A stretch of 64,000 nt of DNA from Microbulbifer sp. VAAF005 (GCF_030012985.1 NZ_CP120233.1:1426001-1490000), one strand, 5' to 3'; positions 27,035-37,581 are shown, counted from the stretch's first letter. Numbers and translations are program-made. Notes: generated from the sequence alone by a model not told the origin.

Positions 27035-28862
27035 GTAGACCAAAGGAACTTCCCCTTCAGCCTCTCACAGAACCGTACGTGAACCTCTCAATTCATACGG
27101 CTCTTCGTATTCAGCACATTTTCAATCTTCCCATTCTCCAGTGTGCAAACAAGCCACGCATTTGTTGACGAACCTTTCCAATAAAGACCCAACTCTTGAA
27201 ACAGCTTCGCTTCAGATGCTTAAACTTCTTCCTGGCCCAACGCATCAGCGTTTGGTCAAGATACTTCTGAAGTCGATAAACACCATATTTCCGCCCAAAG
27301 TGACCGTAGTAGTTCAGCCATCCTTGTATTGCTGGATTAAGTGCTTGTGCCATCTCCGACAGTGATCGATCCACCCAGTTAATCACACGCCATTGCCTAA
27401 CCTTATCCTTGATCCTCTTGAAAGCTTTTGGGCTCATTGATGGACCAAAGGCAGTGAAGGTTTGTCCATGGCGATTCTTTGCTTTCCTGGGACCAAATCG
27501 ATAACCCAGAAAGTCAAAATGGATCACAGGGTGGTTGTCTTTGCGGTTGCTGTTCTTGCAATAAACCTTGCGGGTTTTCTCTGGATGAGCTTCAAGCCCG
27601 CAGGTAGTCAGGCGTGCTTTTAGAGCCGCCAGTAAGCGATCCGCCTCTCGAGGATTACGACAATGGTAAACAGCATCATCCGCGTAACGCTCAAAAGGAA
27701 TATCTCTGTGCGTTCTCACCATCCAGGCGTCCAGCGCGTAGTGCAAAAACAAGTTTGCCAGTAGCGGGCTGATTACCCCCCTTGTGGAGTACCTTGTGTT
27801 CGCTCTTCAAGCTGTCCGTCCCGATGTTGTACTGGAGCCGTTAACCAGCGCTGTACATAGAGTCTGACCCACCGATGATTATTATGTTTATCTAATGCCC
27901 TCAGCAGGAGTTCGTGATTAATATTGTCAAAGAAACCTTTGATATCTAAATCAACTACCCAGATTCTATCCCAGCATCGTTGTCGAGCTCGACGCACTGC
28001 GTCTATAGCAGATCTGCCTGGCCGATAGCCGTAGGAGTCGGGGTGAAATACCTTCTCCAATTCTGGCTCCAGCAGTTGCTTAGCCACCATTTGTGCAATG
28101 CGATCTTCGATTGTGGGGATACCCAGTGGTCGCAGGCTGCCATCGAGTTTCGGAATATCCACTCGTTTGACGGCTGATGGAAAATAGCTGCCAGATGACA
28201 TCCGATTCCATAGCTTGTACAGGTTTTTGGCGAGATTCGATTCATATTGCTCTATCGTTATCTCATCAATCCCCGCTCCGCCGCCATTGGCCTTGATCTG
28301 CTTCCACGCTTCCCAAACCGCTCGCTTGGGAATATTGAATGGCTTTGCGCTAATCGTTAATTCCTCCCCATCTGGGTTGATTACACGGTTAGTCGCCGAA
28401 TACGACAACCCCTTCGCTCCACGTCCATTACAGCCGCTTCTCCACTACTACGGGTTGTTCCGCCCCTGTGACCAGTCTTGGTACTCAACGTCTTGCAGGG
28501 CCTCTACTTGACGCTCTTCCTTAACACCTGGACGACAGGTTCTCCTGTTCCACCCAAAAGCCTGTTGTGTGTTCACGCCACCTCTATGCCGGATGCCACT
28601 CGGTCGGTAAACAGGTAACCTCCAAGCTTATCCCCGCACTTAGCCAGTGCACGGGTTTTGACATCATCTTGGTAATACGCTTTCGACACCTCATCAGTGG
28701 TTCATTTGCATTCGTCTCTACACAACATACCTGACGTATCTCGTACGCCTTTTCCTCAAGCGCTTCTAACCAAAGCTCTTTACTCCGATCACCTTGAGGG
28801 GGTTTGTTATCACTTCCTGCAAAGCGATAACGGAGGGCCGACCTCCATCTCCTGGATAGCAC
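27035..28862 (-). mobile_element. Group II intron
   Basis: A retroelement of about 1.83 kb read on the minus strand. Domain V is unmistakable: the 34 bases at 27070-27103, read on the minus strand, begin GAGCCGTATG and end ACGTACGGTTC, with the AGC triad and paired arms. A domain VI-like hairpin follows, and I put the 3' end near 27035 (after GGTCTAC). The maturase frame lies in domain IV and ends seven bases before domain V. The 5' end is placed at GTGCTATCC (28862), a variant of the usual GTGYG start, about 450 bases before the maturase start. Both boundaries are estimates. The 5' flank is a nearly pure A/T hairpin (28863-28902). Confidence 0.85.
27111..28408 (-). pseudogene. ltrA: Group II intron reverse transcriptase/maturase, frameshifted
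   Basis: An intron-encoded protein of about 430 residues broken into two frames. The 5' part (to 27773) reads from MSYSATNRVINPDGEEL through RT blocks 1-4 (PLGIPTIEDRIAQMVAK, YGYRPGRSA, VVDLDIKGFFDNINHELL) to GTPQGG and a stop. Adding one G to the run of six (plus-strand C run 27776-27781) restores GTPQGGVISPLLANLFLHYA. The 3' part has the catalytic FERYADDAVYHC and the maturase (X) domain with PAIQGWLNYYGHFG. No HNH endonuclease domain is present. As read, the protein lacks its catalytic half and could not mobilise the intron, unless the missing base is a sequence error. Confidence 0.85.
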
Positions 28863-28971
28863 GTATTTTTTTTATTTATAAAAAAAAAAAAAAAAATACT
28901 CAGGACGCACTGGCTATATGCATCATACGCTAGATACCCGCTCGTCTTCAATAAAGTGGAGTACATTCAGT

Positions 28972-28994
28972 AGCTTGGGGTGTGTCCCCAAGCT
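28972..28994 (+). other. Perfect hairpin upstream of the csrA homologue
   Basis: AGCTTGGGG and CCCCAAGCT form a nine-pair stem with loop TGTGT. No T run follows. It lies about 130 bases upstream of a CsrA-type gene and could be a terminator remnant or part of its leader. Confidence 0.4.
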
Positions 28995-29125
28995 CTGGGA
29001 GCGTTGCGCTCGCCTTTCCTTCTTCTATGCTTATCGTTCTCGTGCGCCCCCTCTTCTAGCTGCTTCTTTCAATACCTTCCCAAGAGAACGCCCTTTCTTG
29101 TAGCTTGTATCAGTAGGAAATAAAT

Positions 29126-29290
29126 ATGTTGATATTGAAACGCCGAATAGGTGAAAACCTACGAATCGGCACCAAAGTTTCGGTTAAGGTATTAGAGGTT
29201 AAAGGCAATCAAGTGAAGATGGGAATACATGCCCCAAAATCCGTACCCGTTCATCGAGAAGAAATATATAGGCGCATCCAAAAGGAATAG
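29126..29290 (+). CDS. csrA: CsrA/RsmA-family RNA-binding regulator, short paralogue
   Basis: A 54-residue protein beginning [20 protein letters not shown] and ending [13 protein letters not shown]. It matches CsrA along its whole length: the beta-1 RNA-binding face LILxRRxGE, the core [14 protein letters not shown] and the beta-5 motif VPVHREEIY with the key Arg. CsrA dimers bind GGA motifs in mRNA leaders and block or stabilise translation of metabolism and motility genes. It is shorter than E. coli CsrA (61 residues), lacking only the dispensable tail. AGGAAA lies five bases before the ATG. It is not next to alaS or a tRNA cluster, where the main csrA usually lies, so it is probably an extra copy carried in the accessory region beside the group II intron. 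Confidence 0.85.
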   Translation: MLILKRRIGENLRIGTKVSVKVLEVKGNQVKMGIHAPKSVPVHREEIYRRIQKE

Positions 29291-29456
29291 ATGGTGAACT
29301 GCCGAAGCCGTTGAGAAGCAAGTGTTCGGTCTTCCCAGCGGCTTTCCAATTAGTTTATGACCTTTGGAAAGGCCTCGGTTAGCTAAATACTTGCACAAAC
29401 TAACCAATAACAACTGTCTCTATGTGATATTTTTCAAACTCCAATACGAACTGCAC

Positions 29457-30035
29457 TCAACTGAAACCTTTACAGATGGGGTCATTGAAGGGCGTATTAC
29501 ATACTATCTGCTTGTATTTAGCATAAGCTTCTGCATTATAATTTCTGGAATGGGGATTCATAAAGCCATGAAGGTAAGTGGAATGATGAACCTCCACTTG
29601 CTCTTTCTGCTTCAACGTCTGCATGACCTCTGATACAGAAAAGTGAGGCTCCATCGCCGGGAATATCAAGCGCGTAAGAAATATAGGATCAATTTTGACG
29701 TAATGGCGAACTTGTGAACTATAAAACAAAATTGCCCCTGAAACATTACTCAAAGCTTGATGATCAGATAATCTCCATATGGCCGATGCACCAATACTAA
29801 AACCTACTAAACTCACATAACCAAATGATGCGCTGATTCTCTCTGATAATTTTTCAACGTATTTATCGAGCCCAACCTTTGATGTAAAGTGTGAATACGC
29901 CTCAACTTCACAATCGAAACTCATCAATTCTGAATTATACGGATCAACTATCTCTACACTACCAGGAAGATCAGCTGCAAATCGCTCTAACGCTTTTGTA
30001 CGACCAAAAATATCTGAAACCAAAATCCAAACCAT
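29457..30035 (-). CDS. Alpha/beta hydrolase, dienelactone-hydrolase-like
   Basis: A 192-residue cytoplasmic protein. The nucleophile elbow is VSLVGFSIGASAIWRL (GxSxG). The N-terminal WILVSDIFGRTKALERFA corresponds to the first strand of the dienelactone hydrolase group, and YLHGFMNPHSRNYN provides the catalytic-His region (HGF) typical of that group. It is slightly short for the family (about 220-240). The substrate is unknown. First of several minus-strand genes in an AT-rich accessory stretch, 46 bases downstream of the GNAT gene. Confidence 0.72.
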   Translation of the reverse strand: MVWILVSDIFGRTKALERFAADLPGSVEIVDPYNSELMSFDCEVEAYSHFTSKVGLDKYVEKLSERISASFGYVSLVGFSIGASAIWRLSDHQALSNVSGAILFYSSQVRHYVKIDPIFLTRLIFPAMEPHFSVSEVMQTLKQKEQVEVHHSTYLHGFMNPHSRNYNAEAYAKYKQIVCNTPFNDPICKGFS

Positions 30036-30081
30036 AGTTTATTTTTTTCATATAACAAGAGAGAAACGATACACCGACCAG

Positions 30082-30678
30082 TTATAGTTTAATATATGCA
30101 TATTTATCGAGCTCGATACAGTATGTCGTAAAACATCGACCCAACAGCTCGGTTTTATGTACTGTTTTGGATATTCTTTTCAAAGCTCTGTATTCTGGCC
30201 TACTGTCAAGCAAATGACACACTATTTCTTTATGCCCCAACTCCTTAGCCCAACCGATCATTGTTTTGAATACTGAGAGTCCAAAACCCCAAAACTGTTG
30301 AGATATGACAACAGCCATCTCAAAGCCGCTATCGTCAGGTTGAATACCACACCACCCAGCTAATACTCCACCGATGTAAATTAGTCGAACACGGCACCCA
30401 GGCAGGGAGTCTACTTCTAACTTAAACTTGATCCACTCATTAATACTCTGGACATCAAAGTATTCATGTTTAATTAAGTGCTCCCTAAGTGAATCCTCAT
30501 TGAGTACAGCTAACAGCTTATCTCGCTTCACTTGGGTTAGCTCCTTAAACTCGATTCTACTCATATTAAAGTAATTTTGACCTTCTCGTTTTGGGGTGGC
30601 TTTAAAGACGAAATAGTTTTCGCCTGCTTTGTAAGTTACCCAAGAGTAATTGCGACCGAAAGGTAGGCGCCTATTCAA
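30082..30678 (-). CDS. GNAT-family acetyltransferase
   Basis: A protein of up to 198 residues with a GNAT fold: strand pair CRVRLIYIGGVLAGWCGI, then FEMAVVISQQFWGFGLSVFK, in which the acetyl-CoA pyrophosphate loop (QxxGxG/A) appears as QFWGFG, and ELGHKEIVCHLLDSRPEYRALKR at the end. The longest frame starts at TTG (30678) with no good ribosome site. An internal ATG at 30564 (MSRIEFKELTQ) would give 160 residues, closer to the family norm. Which start is used is undecided. The acceptor substrate is unknown. Confidence 0.68.
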   Translation of the reverse strand: MNRRLPFGRNYSWVTYKAGENYFVFKATPKREGQNYFNMSRIEFKELTQVKRDKLLAVLNEDSLREHLIKHEYFDVQSINEWIKFKLEVDSLPGCRVRLIYIGGVLAGWCGIQPDDSGFEMAVVISQQFWGFGLSVFKTMIGWAKELGHKEIVCHLLDSRPEYRALKRISKTVHKTELLGRCFTTYCIELDKYAYIKL

Positions 30679-30765
30679 TGGGGAAAATTTCTTTATTTAT
30701 TTGAGAAAAGAATACAGCCGCAGTGCAAAAAAACACACAAATAGGACGTCAACTTCATCACTTTA

Positions 30766-31392
30766 TTAGTCGCTACGGTTTGCTCTCTTGTACTTTTCCT
30801 GGTACTCGCGGCGCTGCTTAGTAACTTCATATAATACAATTCCAGAAGTTGTTCCGAGATTCAGGCTTTCAATCATTCCAAACATTGGAATAGATACGCA
30901 GAAAGCGCTATTTTCGACTGCAAGATCACTTATACCTCTAGATTCGTTACCAAACCAAACAGCCAGTTTTGGCTAAGTGTAATCAGCCTCATGCAATATA
31001 AAGTTGTCTTTTCCTTTTACATGGGGAGAGGTGACAATCGAGATAAATCTGTTTTTCGCCAAATGATCCAGGCATTCCTCGGTACTATCAAAACGCTTCA
31101 CAAAACTCCACTTGATCGCAGAGACAGACGGTTTTGAGAGTGATTTCCTTTCTCTCATTTCCTGCCAGTCATCGGGTATTAGGTTACGTGGATCAACAAT
31201 ATACGTTTTTTCAACGCCCAACGCATTGACGTTTCTAATGACTGTTCCAATATTCTTAATATCCATTGGGCACTCGAGAACAGCTATCAGATTTTTACAG
31301 CGATAAGGCTTAATTTCATCGGCTCTTTTTCGAGCATCACTTTTATCAATTTCCATATTTTTGAAGATCCCAGGTAATTTATTCATCCCCAA
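30766..31392 (-). pseudogene. TrmH/SpoU-family RNA 2'-O-methyltransferase with in-frame amber stop
   Basis: Reads as one 208-codon frame interrupted by a TAG at 30973-30975. Before it: NLIAVLECPMDIKNIGTVIR, VEKTYIVDPRNL and ILHEADYT. After it the same frame continues PKLAVWFGNESRGISDL, VSIPMFGMIESLNLGTTSGI and VLYEVTKQRR, which are the SPOUT knot motifs that bind AdoMet and form the active site. A single substitution (for example CAG to TAG) explains the break. As read, the 139-residue product lacks the knot and would be inactive. Everything else is intact, so the lesion is recent, or suppressed, or an error. It lies four bases after the neighbouring membrane-protein gene. Confidence 0.82.
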
Positions 31393-31396
31393 TACT

Positions 31397-31834
31397 TCAA
31401 TTAGCCGATACCTTAGAGTTCGACTGAATTGACCTTTTAAGTGACACCCAAATTATAACTAACAAAAAGAGCAACCAAAGAATTAGCTGCCCAACAGGCA
31501 GCCAGTTACCGTGCTTTGCAGCTATGATTACACCTGAATCTATAGATACAAATGCCATAAGTAAAATGTAGAAACCACTATTTACCAGATAAAGTGGGAA
31601 AATAAACCGCCTAATTTTACGGACATATAAACTAATGATTGCAAAGAATGCACTGGCTATATAAGAACCAAGAGCGATCTTGATTAGTGTGGGATCATCA
31701 CCACCAGATGAAAGTGGACGGAATAGTTCACCATCTTGCCTAACAGCCATAAACAGCTGATCTTGGGGTAGGAGAAATCCGAGCCCCGCCAATACAATGC
31801 TACAGAGAAGAATAAGATAGTCACGCATAGTCAT
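31397..31834 (-). CDS. Small four-helix membrane protein
   Basis: A 145-residue inner-membrane protein of unknown function with four predicted helices: residues 5-24, 50-70, 77-97 and 113-133 (LILWLLFLLVIIWVSLK). A soluble loop after helix 1 contains FRPLSSGGDDPTLIK. Start is MTMRDYL; the third codon is also ATG. It ends four bases before the TrmH-type gene, so the two are likely co-transcribed. No family recognised. Confidence 0.6.
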   Translation of the reverse strand: MTMRDYLILLCSIVLAGLGFLLPQDQLFMAVRQDGELFRPLSSGGDDPTLIKIALGSYIASAFFAIISLYVRKIRRFIFPLYLVNSGFYILLMAFVSIDSGVIIAAKHGNWLPVGQLILWLLFLLVIIWVSLKRSIQSNSKVSAN

Positions 31835-31932
31835 TTAACATCTCGATAAAAAGTCAGAGCAGGCGATTCTTGTAGAAGCCCAGACATTTTGGGCCCTTTA
31901 CTTAAATTGCATTACTATTTATTTTAATCGAA

Positions 31933-32542
31933 TTAACCTCGAGAATTTAATACAGCCTCTTCTTTAATTCGAAATAATTCATCAAGGTATACGCCTTGCC
32001 GACAAATGGCTTCACCATTTCGATGCTTAAAAACTGGCCCTGGAAACTCCCTCTTAGCAAAAGTTTCATTGTACATGATAGTGCTGTATTCAATTACTGG
32101 GTAGAAATCGATATTTTCTAGCGGTTTGGGTTCTATTTCATATTCCTCATACTCAAAAGGAGTGCCACAATAAGCCCAGAGCCCTGATCTAGTCTTATCA
32201 ACATCAAAGAATTGATATTTCTCATGGTATATCTCCCCATTATGCTCAGAAACAAAGAGAAGGACATATTTATATTTTGAGAATTTTGGTGTTCCGTAAT
32301 GGTCATAAGCTTCAAACGATATCACATTTGAGGCATAGTCACCGTGTACTTTTTCAATAACTCTGTACTTTGCTTTGAAAGCTAGATCCATAAGAACAAA
32401 ATCGCCATCAATACTGGGCTGGAACTCATAGAAGTCAATTTGCTCTCCAACAAATGAAAAAAATTGTACTTTCACTCTCAATTTTTGGAGTAGCACAAGC
32501 ATTAAGTGAAGTCATCACTAGTAAAATAAATATATTTTTCAA
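31933..32542 (-). pseudogene. Probable lipoprotein gene, frameshifted near its start
   Basis: The main frame (189 codons from an ATG at 32502) starts MLVLLQKLRVKVQFFSF, which looks out of frame until FSFVGEQIDFYEFQPSI. In the next frame, a TTG start at 32542 with AAGGA eight bases before it gives LKNIFILLVMTSLNACATPK, a classic lipoprotein signal with lipobox LNAC. It runs into the same T7 tract (plus-strand A run 32458-32464). One extra T would join them as ESTIFFSFVGEQ. The body is a beta-rich soluble protein of unknown function ending FRIKEEAVLNSRG. As read, the lipoprotein signal is lost; a sequence error is possible. Confidence 0.68.
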
Positions 32543-32623
32543 TCTACAATTCCTTTTATCAGAAAACATCCTGTGCACCCACGAAAAAGTGTAGCCACGA
32601 CTCTTACATCGGGTATTTTTTTA

Positions 32624-33058
32624 TTATGAGCTATCCACAGTCTCCCACTCTTCTAATATACTTGAGCACGGTGTTGCGACACCTGCCTCTAAAATGATAT
32701 GCGCATTCGGAGTGAATTCGCCTGATCCACCCTTACCAACTTCATAGGTAAGGAAACCTTCTTTATATACGCACCAGCTCCAAAAGTAATGTTCTGCCCC
32801 ATGAATCATCAACGATTCAATTCTCCAATCTTTAATTATGGGAAACTCAGCCTTGCCAGAGTAATCAGTCTTTATACTCATACGAGTACGCTCTTCACCG
32901 TACGGATAAGCTCCAGCAATTAAGGTGACAACAGCATCACTGACAGGGTTCCCAACCTCGTTGATTACCACCATCTCAGCCCTAGGCTGAATTGTTTTAT
33001 TGATTGGATAGCAACCCGAAATTATAATAGCGAAAAGAATATAAATTATTATTTTCAT
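32624..33058 (-). CDS. Lipoprotein with an Ig-like/regulatory-type domain
   Basis: A 144-residue lipoprotein. I start at the ATG giving MKIIIYILFAIIISGCYPIN, whose lipobox ISGC fits, rather than an ATG seven codons upstream. The mature part (AEMVVINEVGNPVSDAVVTL, later TDYSGKAEFPI) matches the start of carboxypeptidase-regulatory or big-Ig-like beta sandwiches: a conserved N-x-x-G-x-P-V-x-x-A-x-V strand pair followed by G-x-x-x-F. It is probably tethered to the outer membrane facing the periplasm. Role unknown; neighbours are unrelated small genes. Confidence 0.65.
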   Translation of the reverse strand: MKIIIYILFAIIISGCYPINKTIQPRAEMVVINEVGNPVSDAVVTLIAGAYPYGEERTRMSIKTDYSGKAEFPIIKDWRIESLMIHGAEHYFWSWCVYKEGFLTYEVGKGGSGEFTPNAHIILEAGVATPCSSILEEWETVDSS

Positions 33059-33135
33059 ACTAGATATCATAACGCCCACAGCTCATGTAGGTTTGTAGTG
33101 AATACTAAGACGAAACGGAAAAGCCATCGCTGCAC

Positions 33136-33480
33136 CTACGTTTGTAATACACTATTGCCTTGTCGCTCAAAGTCATATTTTAGCCCCGGCGGCAAGGTGT
33201 AGTACCCGCTCCCATTAATTGAAACATACATTTTTTTGCCTGCAGCTTTTGGCTCCCAGCCTGAACTCAATGCAAATTCTACAGCCTCTCTTACAGACTT
33301 TGGTGACAGAGTAAAGTACCAACTACTAGCATCTATATACAATAGAGATTTGGTGTTTCTAGCAAGATGTACTCGAATATGAAATTCCTTGTATGGGCAC
33401 AAAAAAAGATTCTCTTGATTAGCTACCCAGAAATAAATGCTATTTCCAATATGTAATTTTCGTTTGATTTTATTTGTCAT
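33136..33480 (-). CDS. Hypothetical protein, 114 residues
   Basis: A soluble 114-residue protein starting MTNKIKRKLHIGNSIYFWVA. It contains FHIRVHLARNTKSLLYIDAS, SVREAVEFALSSGWEPKAAG and a final YYTLPPGLKYDF. The segment with an amphipathic helix ending SGWEPK occurs in various small uncharacterised proteins, but I cannot assign it. No signal peptide. Last gene of the minus-strand accessory block. Confidence 0.55.
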   Translation of the reverse strand: MTNKIKRKLHIGNSIYFWVANQENLFLCPYKEFHIRVHLARNTKSLLYIDASSWYFTLSPKSVREAVEFALSSGWEPKAAGKKMYVSINGSGYYTLPPGLKYDFERQGNSVLQT

Positions 33481-33784
33481 GATTGTGCATTTTATTCATA
33501 TGTTAGCCCTCAAACCACTATTATCTTGACTACTATTTCAAATGTAAATCAACTGCTCACATTTACCTTTCACTATCATTTCAATTAGATGTACATAAAC
33601 GAGACCATCGAACCAAATAAAAAAGTATGATCAATATAACCACTATCAAATGTTGCAGATAGATAACCAACTCTTTGATTTTAAGATTATTACTCTAAAA
33701 ATCTTAGCCTCTTCATAAATAACGGTCACTAAGAAGATCATTGAGCGGACCCACGCGCTTAAATCGAAAACTGAACTCGTTCAA
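33481..33784. other. AT-rich non-coding stretch
   Basis: About 300 bases at the boundary between the accessory block and GC-rich core genes. No gene, tRNA or attachment-site repeat seen. Confidence 0.45.
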
Positions 33785-34675
33785 CTACCACCGCCAAGTC
33801 GCCGCAATATACGGCCCATGCTGAGTAATATCATAAGCAAAACGCCCGTCAGAAAGCCGATCGGAATAATCAATACTGTAATACTGATACCCAAAACGCA
33901 GTGAGGTGGTTTTCCAGGCGCGCCAGTCGAAACCGGCTAGTAGATTCCACTGTAAGTCATCACCCCCAGCGCCAAAGCCTCCCAGTTCCGTGCGTACAGC
34001 AATGGTTAGGCATTCAGTAATTCCGATAGCACCTCGCGCAGACAGTGTAGGTTCCCACCAACTCTGTTTGCCTCCAAGGCGATTCCTGAATTCGGGTCTG
34101 GGGCCTATATTAATTCCCGCTCGTGCTTTCACTTCCTGCTTTAATCGGTTCCAGCGCAAACCCGCTCCCACATCAACGAAGTACTTTCGCCCACTATTAG
34201 CCAGGTTCCCTTCTAAAATCCGGTAACCCGCCAGGGCATTTATCCAGCCCTGGCGAGCATCCACCTCTACATCAATATCTACATCGATATCCAGCTGTGG
34301 GTTTCGCGGCGGGGTTATGGTTGCTCCCTTATCCAATCTAAGGTGCACATAGTAGAGATCCGCAACTACCCCAAAGCGCCCTTTCCAGGCTTCCAGGCGC
34401 ACAGAAAATGCAGCGTTGAGCAGTTCCAGGGTTTTGCTTAAATCCAGGTCTATATCGACACTGGTGTCAGCGACAGTGGAAGTCCCTTTAGTGCGAAGCG
34501 GGAGGAAAAGGTAGGGAGTGGCAAGGAAGCGCCAGTCATCGGGATCTTTGGAAGTTAGGCTGACAGCTGGTGCAGGCTCCGAACTTTGCGCAGCGGCGGT
34601 ACAGGAGATAAAGCTACAGAGCGTTAGCGCCAATATTTGCCTTGCGCTTTTCTCTTTCGCCTGTCCCTGTTTCAT
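33785..34675 (-). CDS. Outer-membrane beta-barrel protein
   Basis: A 296-residue protein with a signal peptide (ILALTLCSFISCTAAAQ, cleavage near residue 30). The mature part has alternating amphipathic strands with aromatic ends: WRFLATPYLFLPLRT, RFGVVADLYYVHLRLD, GWINALAGYRIL, SLRFGYQYYSIDYS. The last residues YIAATWRW end in an aromatic, as needed for recognition by BAM. Such proteins of about 270 mature residues form 10-12-stranded barrels. A stretch DIDVDIDVEVDA is probably an exposed acidic loop. Function unknown. Transcribed alone, between accessory genes and lysS. Confidence 0.75.
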   Translation of the reverse strand: MKQGQAKEKSARQILALTLCSFISCTAAAQSSEPAPAVSLTSKDPDDWRFLATPYLFLPLRTKGTSTVADTSVDIDLDLSKTLELLNAAFSVRLEAWKGRFGVVADLYYVHLRLDKGATITPPRNPQLDIDVDIDVEVDARQGWINALAGYRILEGNLANSGRKYFVDVGAGLRWNRLKQEVKARAGINIGPRPEFRNRLGGKQSWWEPTLSARGAIGITECLTIAVRTELGGFGAGGDDLQWNLLAGFDWRAWKTTSLRFGYQYYSIDYSDRLSDGRFAYDITQHGPYIAATWRW

Positions 34676-34788
34676 AGCAGCAACCGCTCCAAATCATTCG
34701 AGGCTCCATAGAGCACCAATGAATAAGGATAGATAGAGCTGAGGGAAGTTTCAGAGTGAGGAAACCTGCGGCATAGGGGGAGGAAATA

Positions 34789-34816
34789 CTGCCGGGCAGG
34801 TAAAACTACCCGGCAG
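34789..34816 (-). terminator. Hairpin downstream of lysS
   Basis: CTGCCGGG and CCCGGCAG form an eight-pair stem about ten bases after the lysS stop on the minus strand, followed by TATTTCC. Probably the end of the prfB-lysS transcript. Confidence 0.55.
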
Positions 34817-34826
34817 TGAGAAGCGA

Positions 34827-36311
<1,485 letters not shown>

Positions 36312-36340
36312 GGTGATCTATCAGTTTTGTGATTGATATT

Positions 36341-36360
36341 GCCCCTCATCGACGAGGGGC
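36341..36360 (-). other. Hairpin between prfB and lysS
   Basis: GCCCCTC and GAGGGGC form a perfect seven-pair stem with a six-base loop in the 72-base gap. No T run follows on the minus strand, so it more likely marks processing or partial attenuation than full termination. Confidence 0.45.
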
Positions 36361-36383
36361 GCGGTGAGAGTGGAGACTTTAAA

Positions 36384-37479
36384 TCAGAGGCCGGCTTTGA
36401 GGCTGGCTTCGATAAATTGGTCCAGGTCTCCGTCCAGTACTGCCTGGCAGTTACTGGTCTGGACATTGGTGCGCAGGTCCTTGATACGCTGGTCGTCCAA
36501 CACGTAGGAGCGGATCTGGCTGCCCCAACCGATGTCGGCCTTGCTGTCTTCCATGGCCTGTTTCTCTGCGTTGCGCTTGAGCATTTCCTGCTCGTACATT
36601 TTTGCACGCAGCATTTTCCAGGCTTTATCACGGTTTTGGTGCTGGGAGCGCTCACTCTGGCACTGCACCACAATATTGGTTTCCAAGTGGGTCAAACGCA
36701 CCGCAGAGTCGGTTTTGTTCACGTGCTGACCACCGGCGCCGGACGCGCGGTAGGTATCTTCACGCACCTGGGATTTATCGATATCAATTTCAATATTGTC
36801 ATCGATTTCCGGGGAGACAAATATCGAGCTGAAAGAGGTGTGACGGCGATTGCCGGAGTCAAACGGCGATTTGCGCACCAGGCGGTGTACCCCGGTCTCG
36901 GTACGCAACCAACCGAAGGCGTGGTCGCCTGCGAAGTGCACGGTGGCACTCTTAATACCGGCAACTTCACCCGCGGAAACCTCTTCCAGGGTGGTCTTGA
37001 AGCCGTGGGCTTCACCCCAGCGCAGATACATACGCAAAATCATTTCCGCCCAGTCCTGGGCCTCGGTGCCACCAGAGCCCGCTTGGATATCCAGGTAGGC
37101 ATTGTTCTCATCATTTTCACCGGAGAACATACGGCGGAATTCCAAAACCCCTAACTGTTCCTGGAGGCCTTCAACCTCAGCAGAGACCTCCCCTACGGAG
37201 TCCTCATCATTTTCCTCAACCGCCATTTCCAGCAGCTCGCGGCAATCGGCGATGCCCGAATCGAGGTTTTCGATGGTATTAACCACCGTTTCCAGGGAAG
37301 AGCGCTCGCGCCCCAGATCCTGAGCGCGATTAGGATCGTCCCAAACGCTCGGCTCGGCCAGCTCCAGCTCTACTTCCGTAAGGCGTTCTTTCTTGCTGGC
37401 GTAGTCAAAGATACCCCCTAAGAACGTCAGTGCGCTCTTCAAGGTCTTTTAATTGATTTAGGAGGGGATTGATTTCCAT
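36384..37479 (-). CDS. prfB: Peptide chain release factor 2 with programmed +1 frameshift
   Basis: RF2 reads UAA and UGA stop codons and triggers peptide release. The first frame starts at ATG 37479 ([13 protein letters not shown]) and after 24 codons meets TGA at 37405-37407. The bases there are AGGGGG TAT CTT TGA C, the classic autoregulatory site: an internal Shine-Dalgarno, then a slippery CTT before a poor-context UGA. A +1 shift gives [16 protein letters not shown] and a total of 364 residues (E. coli RF2 is 365). The SPF-type anticodon-like region and the GGQ tripeptide ([16 protein letters not shown]) are intact. Low RF2 favours shifting, so the protein limits its own synthesis. Co-transcribed with lysS. 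Confidence 0.97.
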
Positions 37480-37581
37480 GAACTTTGGTGTCCGGACAAA
37501 ATAAAAAGCGGCGCGCATTCTACCGCAGCGCGCGGGGGTCCTTCCAGTCAGATAGGAGCTGATATGGCGGCAAATCCTCTA

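Noticed and set aside
28863..28902. Long A/T hairpin as a terminator
   Set aside because: It is almost purely A/T with no GC stem; its poly-A length may also be unreliable. It is noted only as the intron's 5' flank.
30973..30975. Recoding of the TAG as an amino acid (pyrrolysine or suppressor)
   Set aside because: No other gene in the window has an internal TAG, and no downstream insertion structure was seen; a simple nonsense change is more likely.
29291..33784. Integron cassette array (many small co-oriented genes, GCGTTATG-like ends near 33085 and 23374)
   Set aside because: No paired RYYYAAC/GTTRRRY palindromes were found between genes, some genes are four bases apart, and no integrase is present.
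37405..37407. prfB as a pseudogene because of its early TGA
   Set aside because: The site is the known autoregulatory frameshift signal; the joined product is full length.
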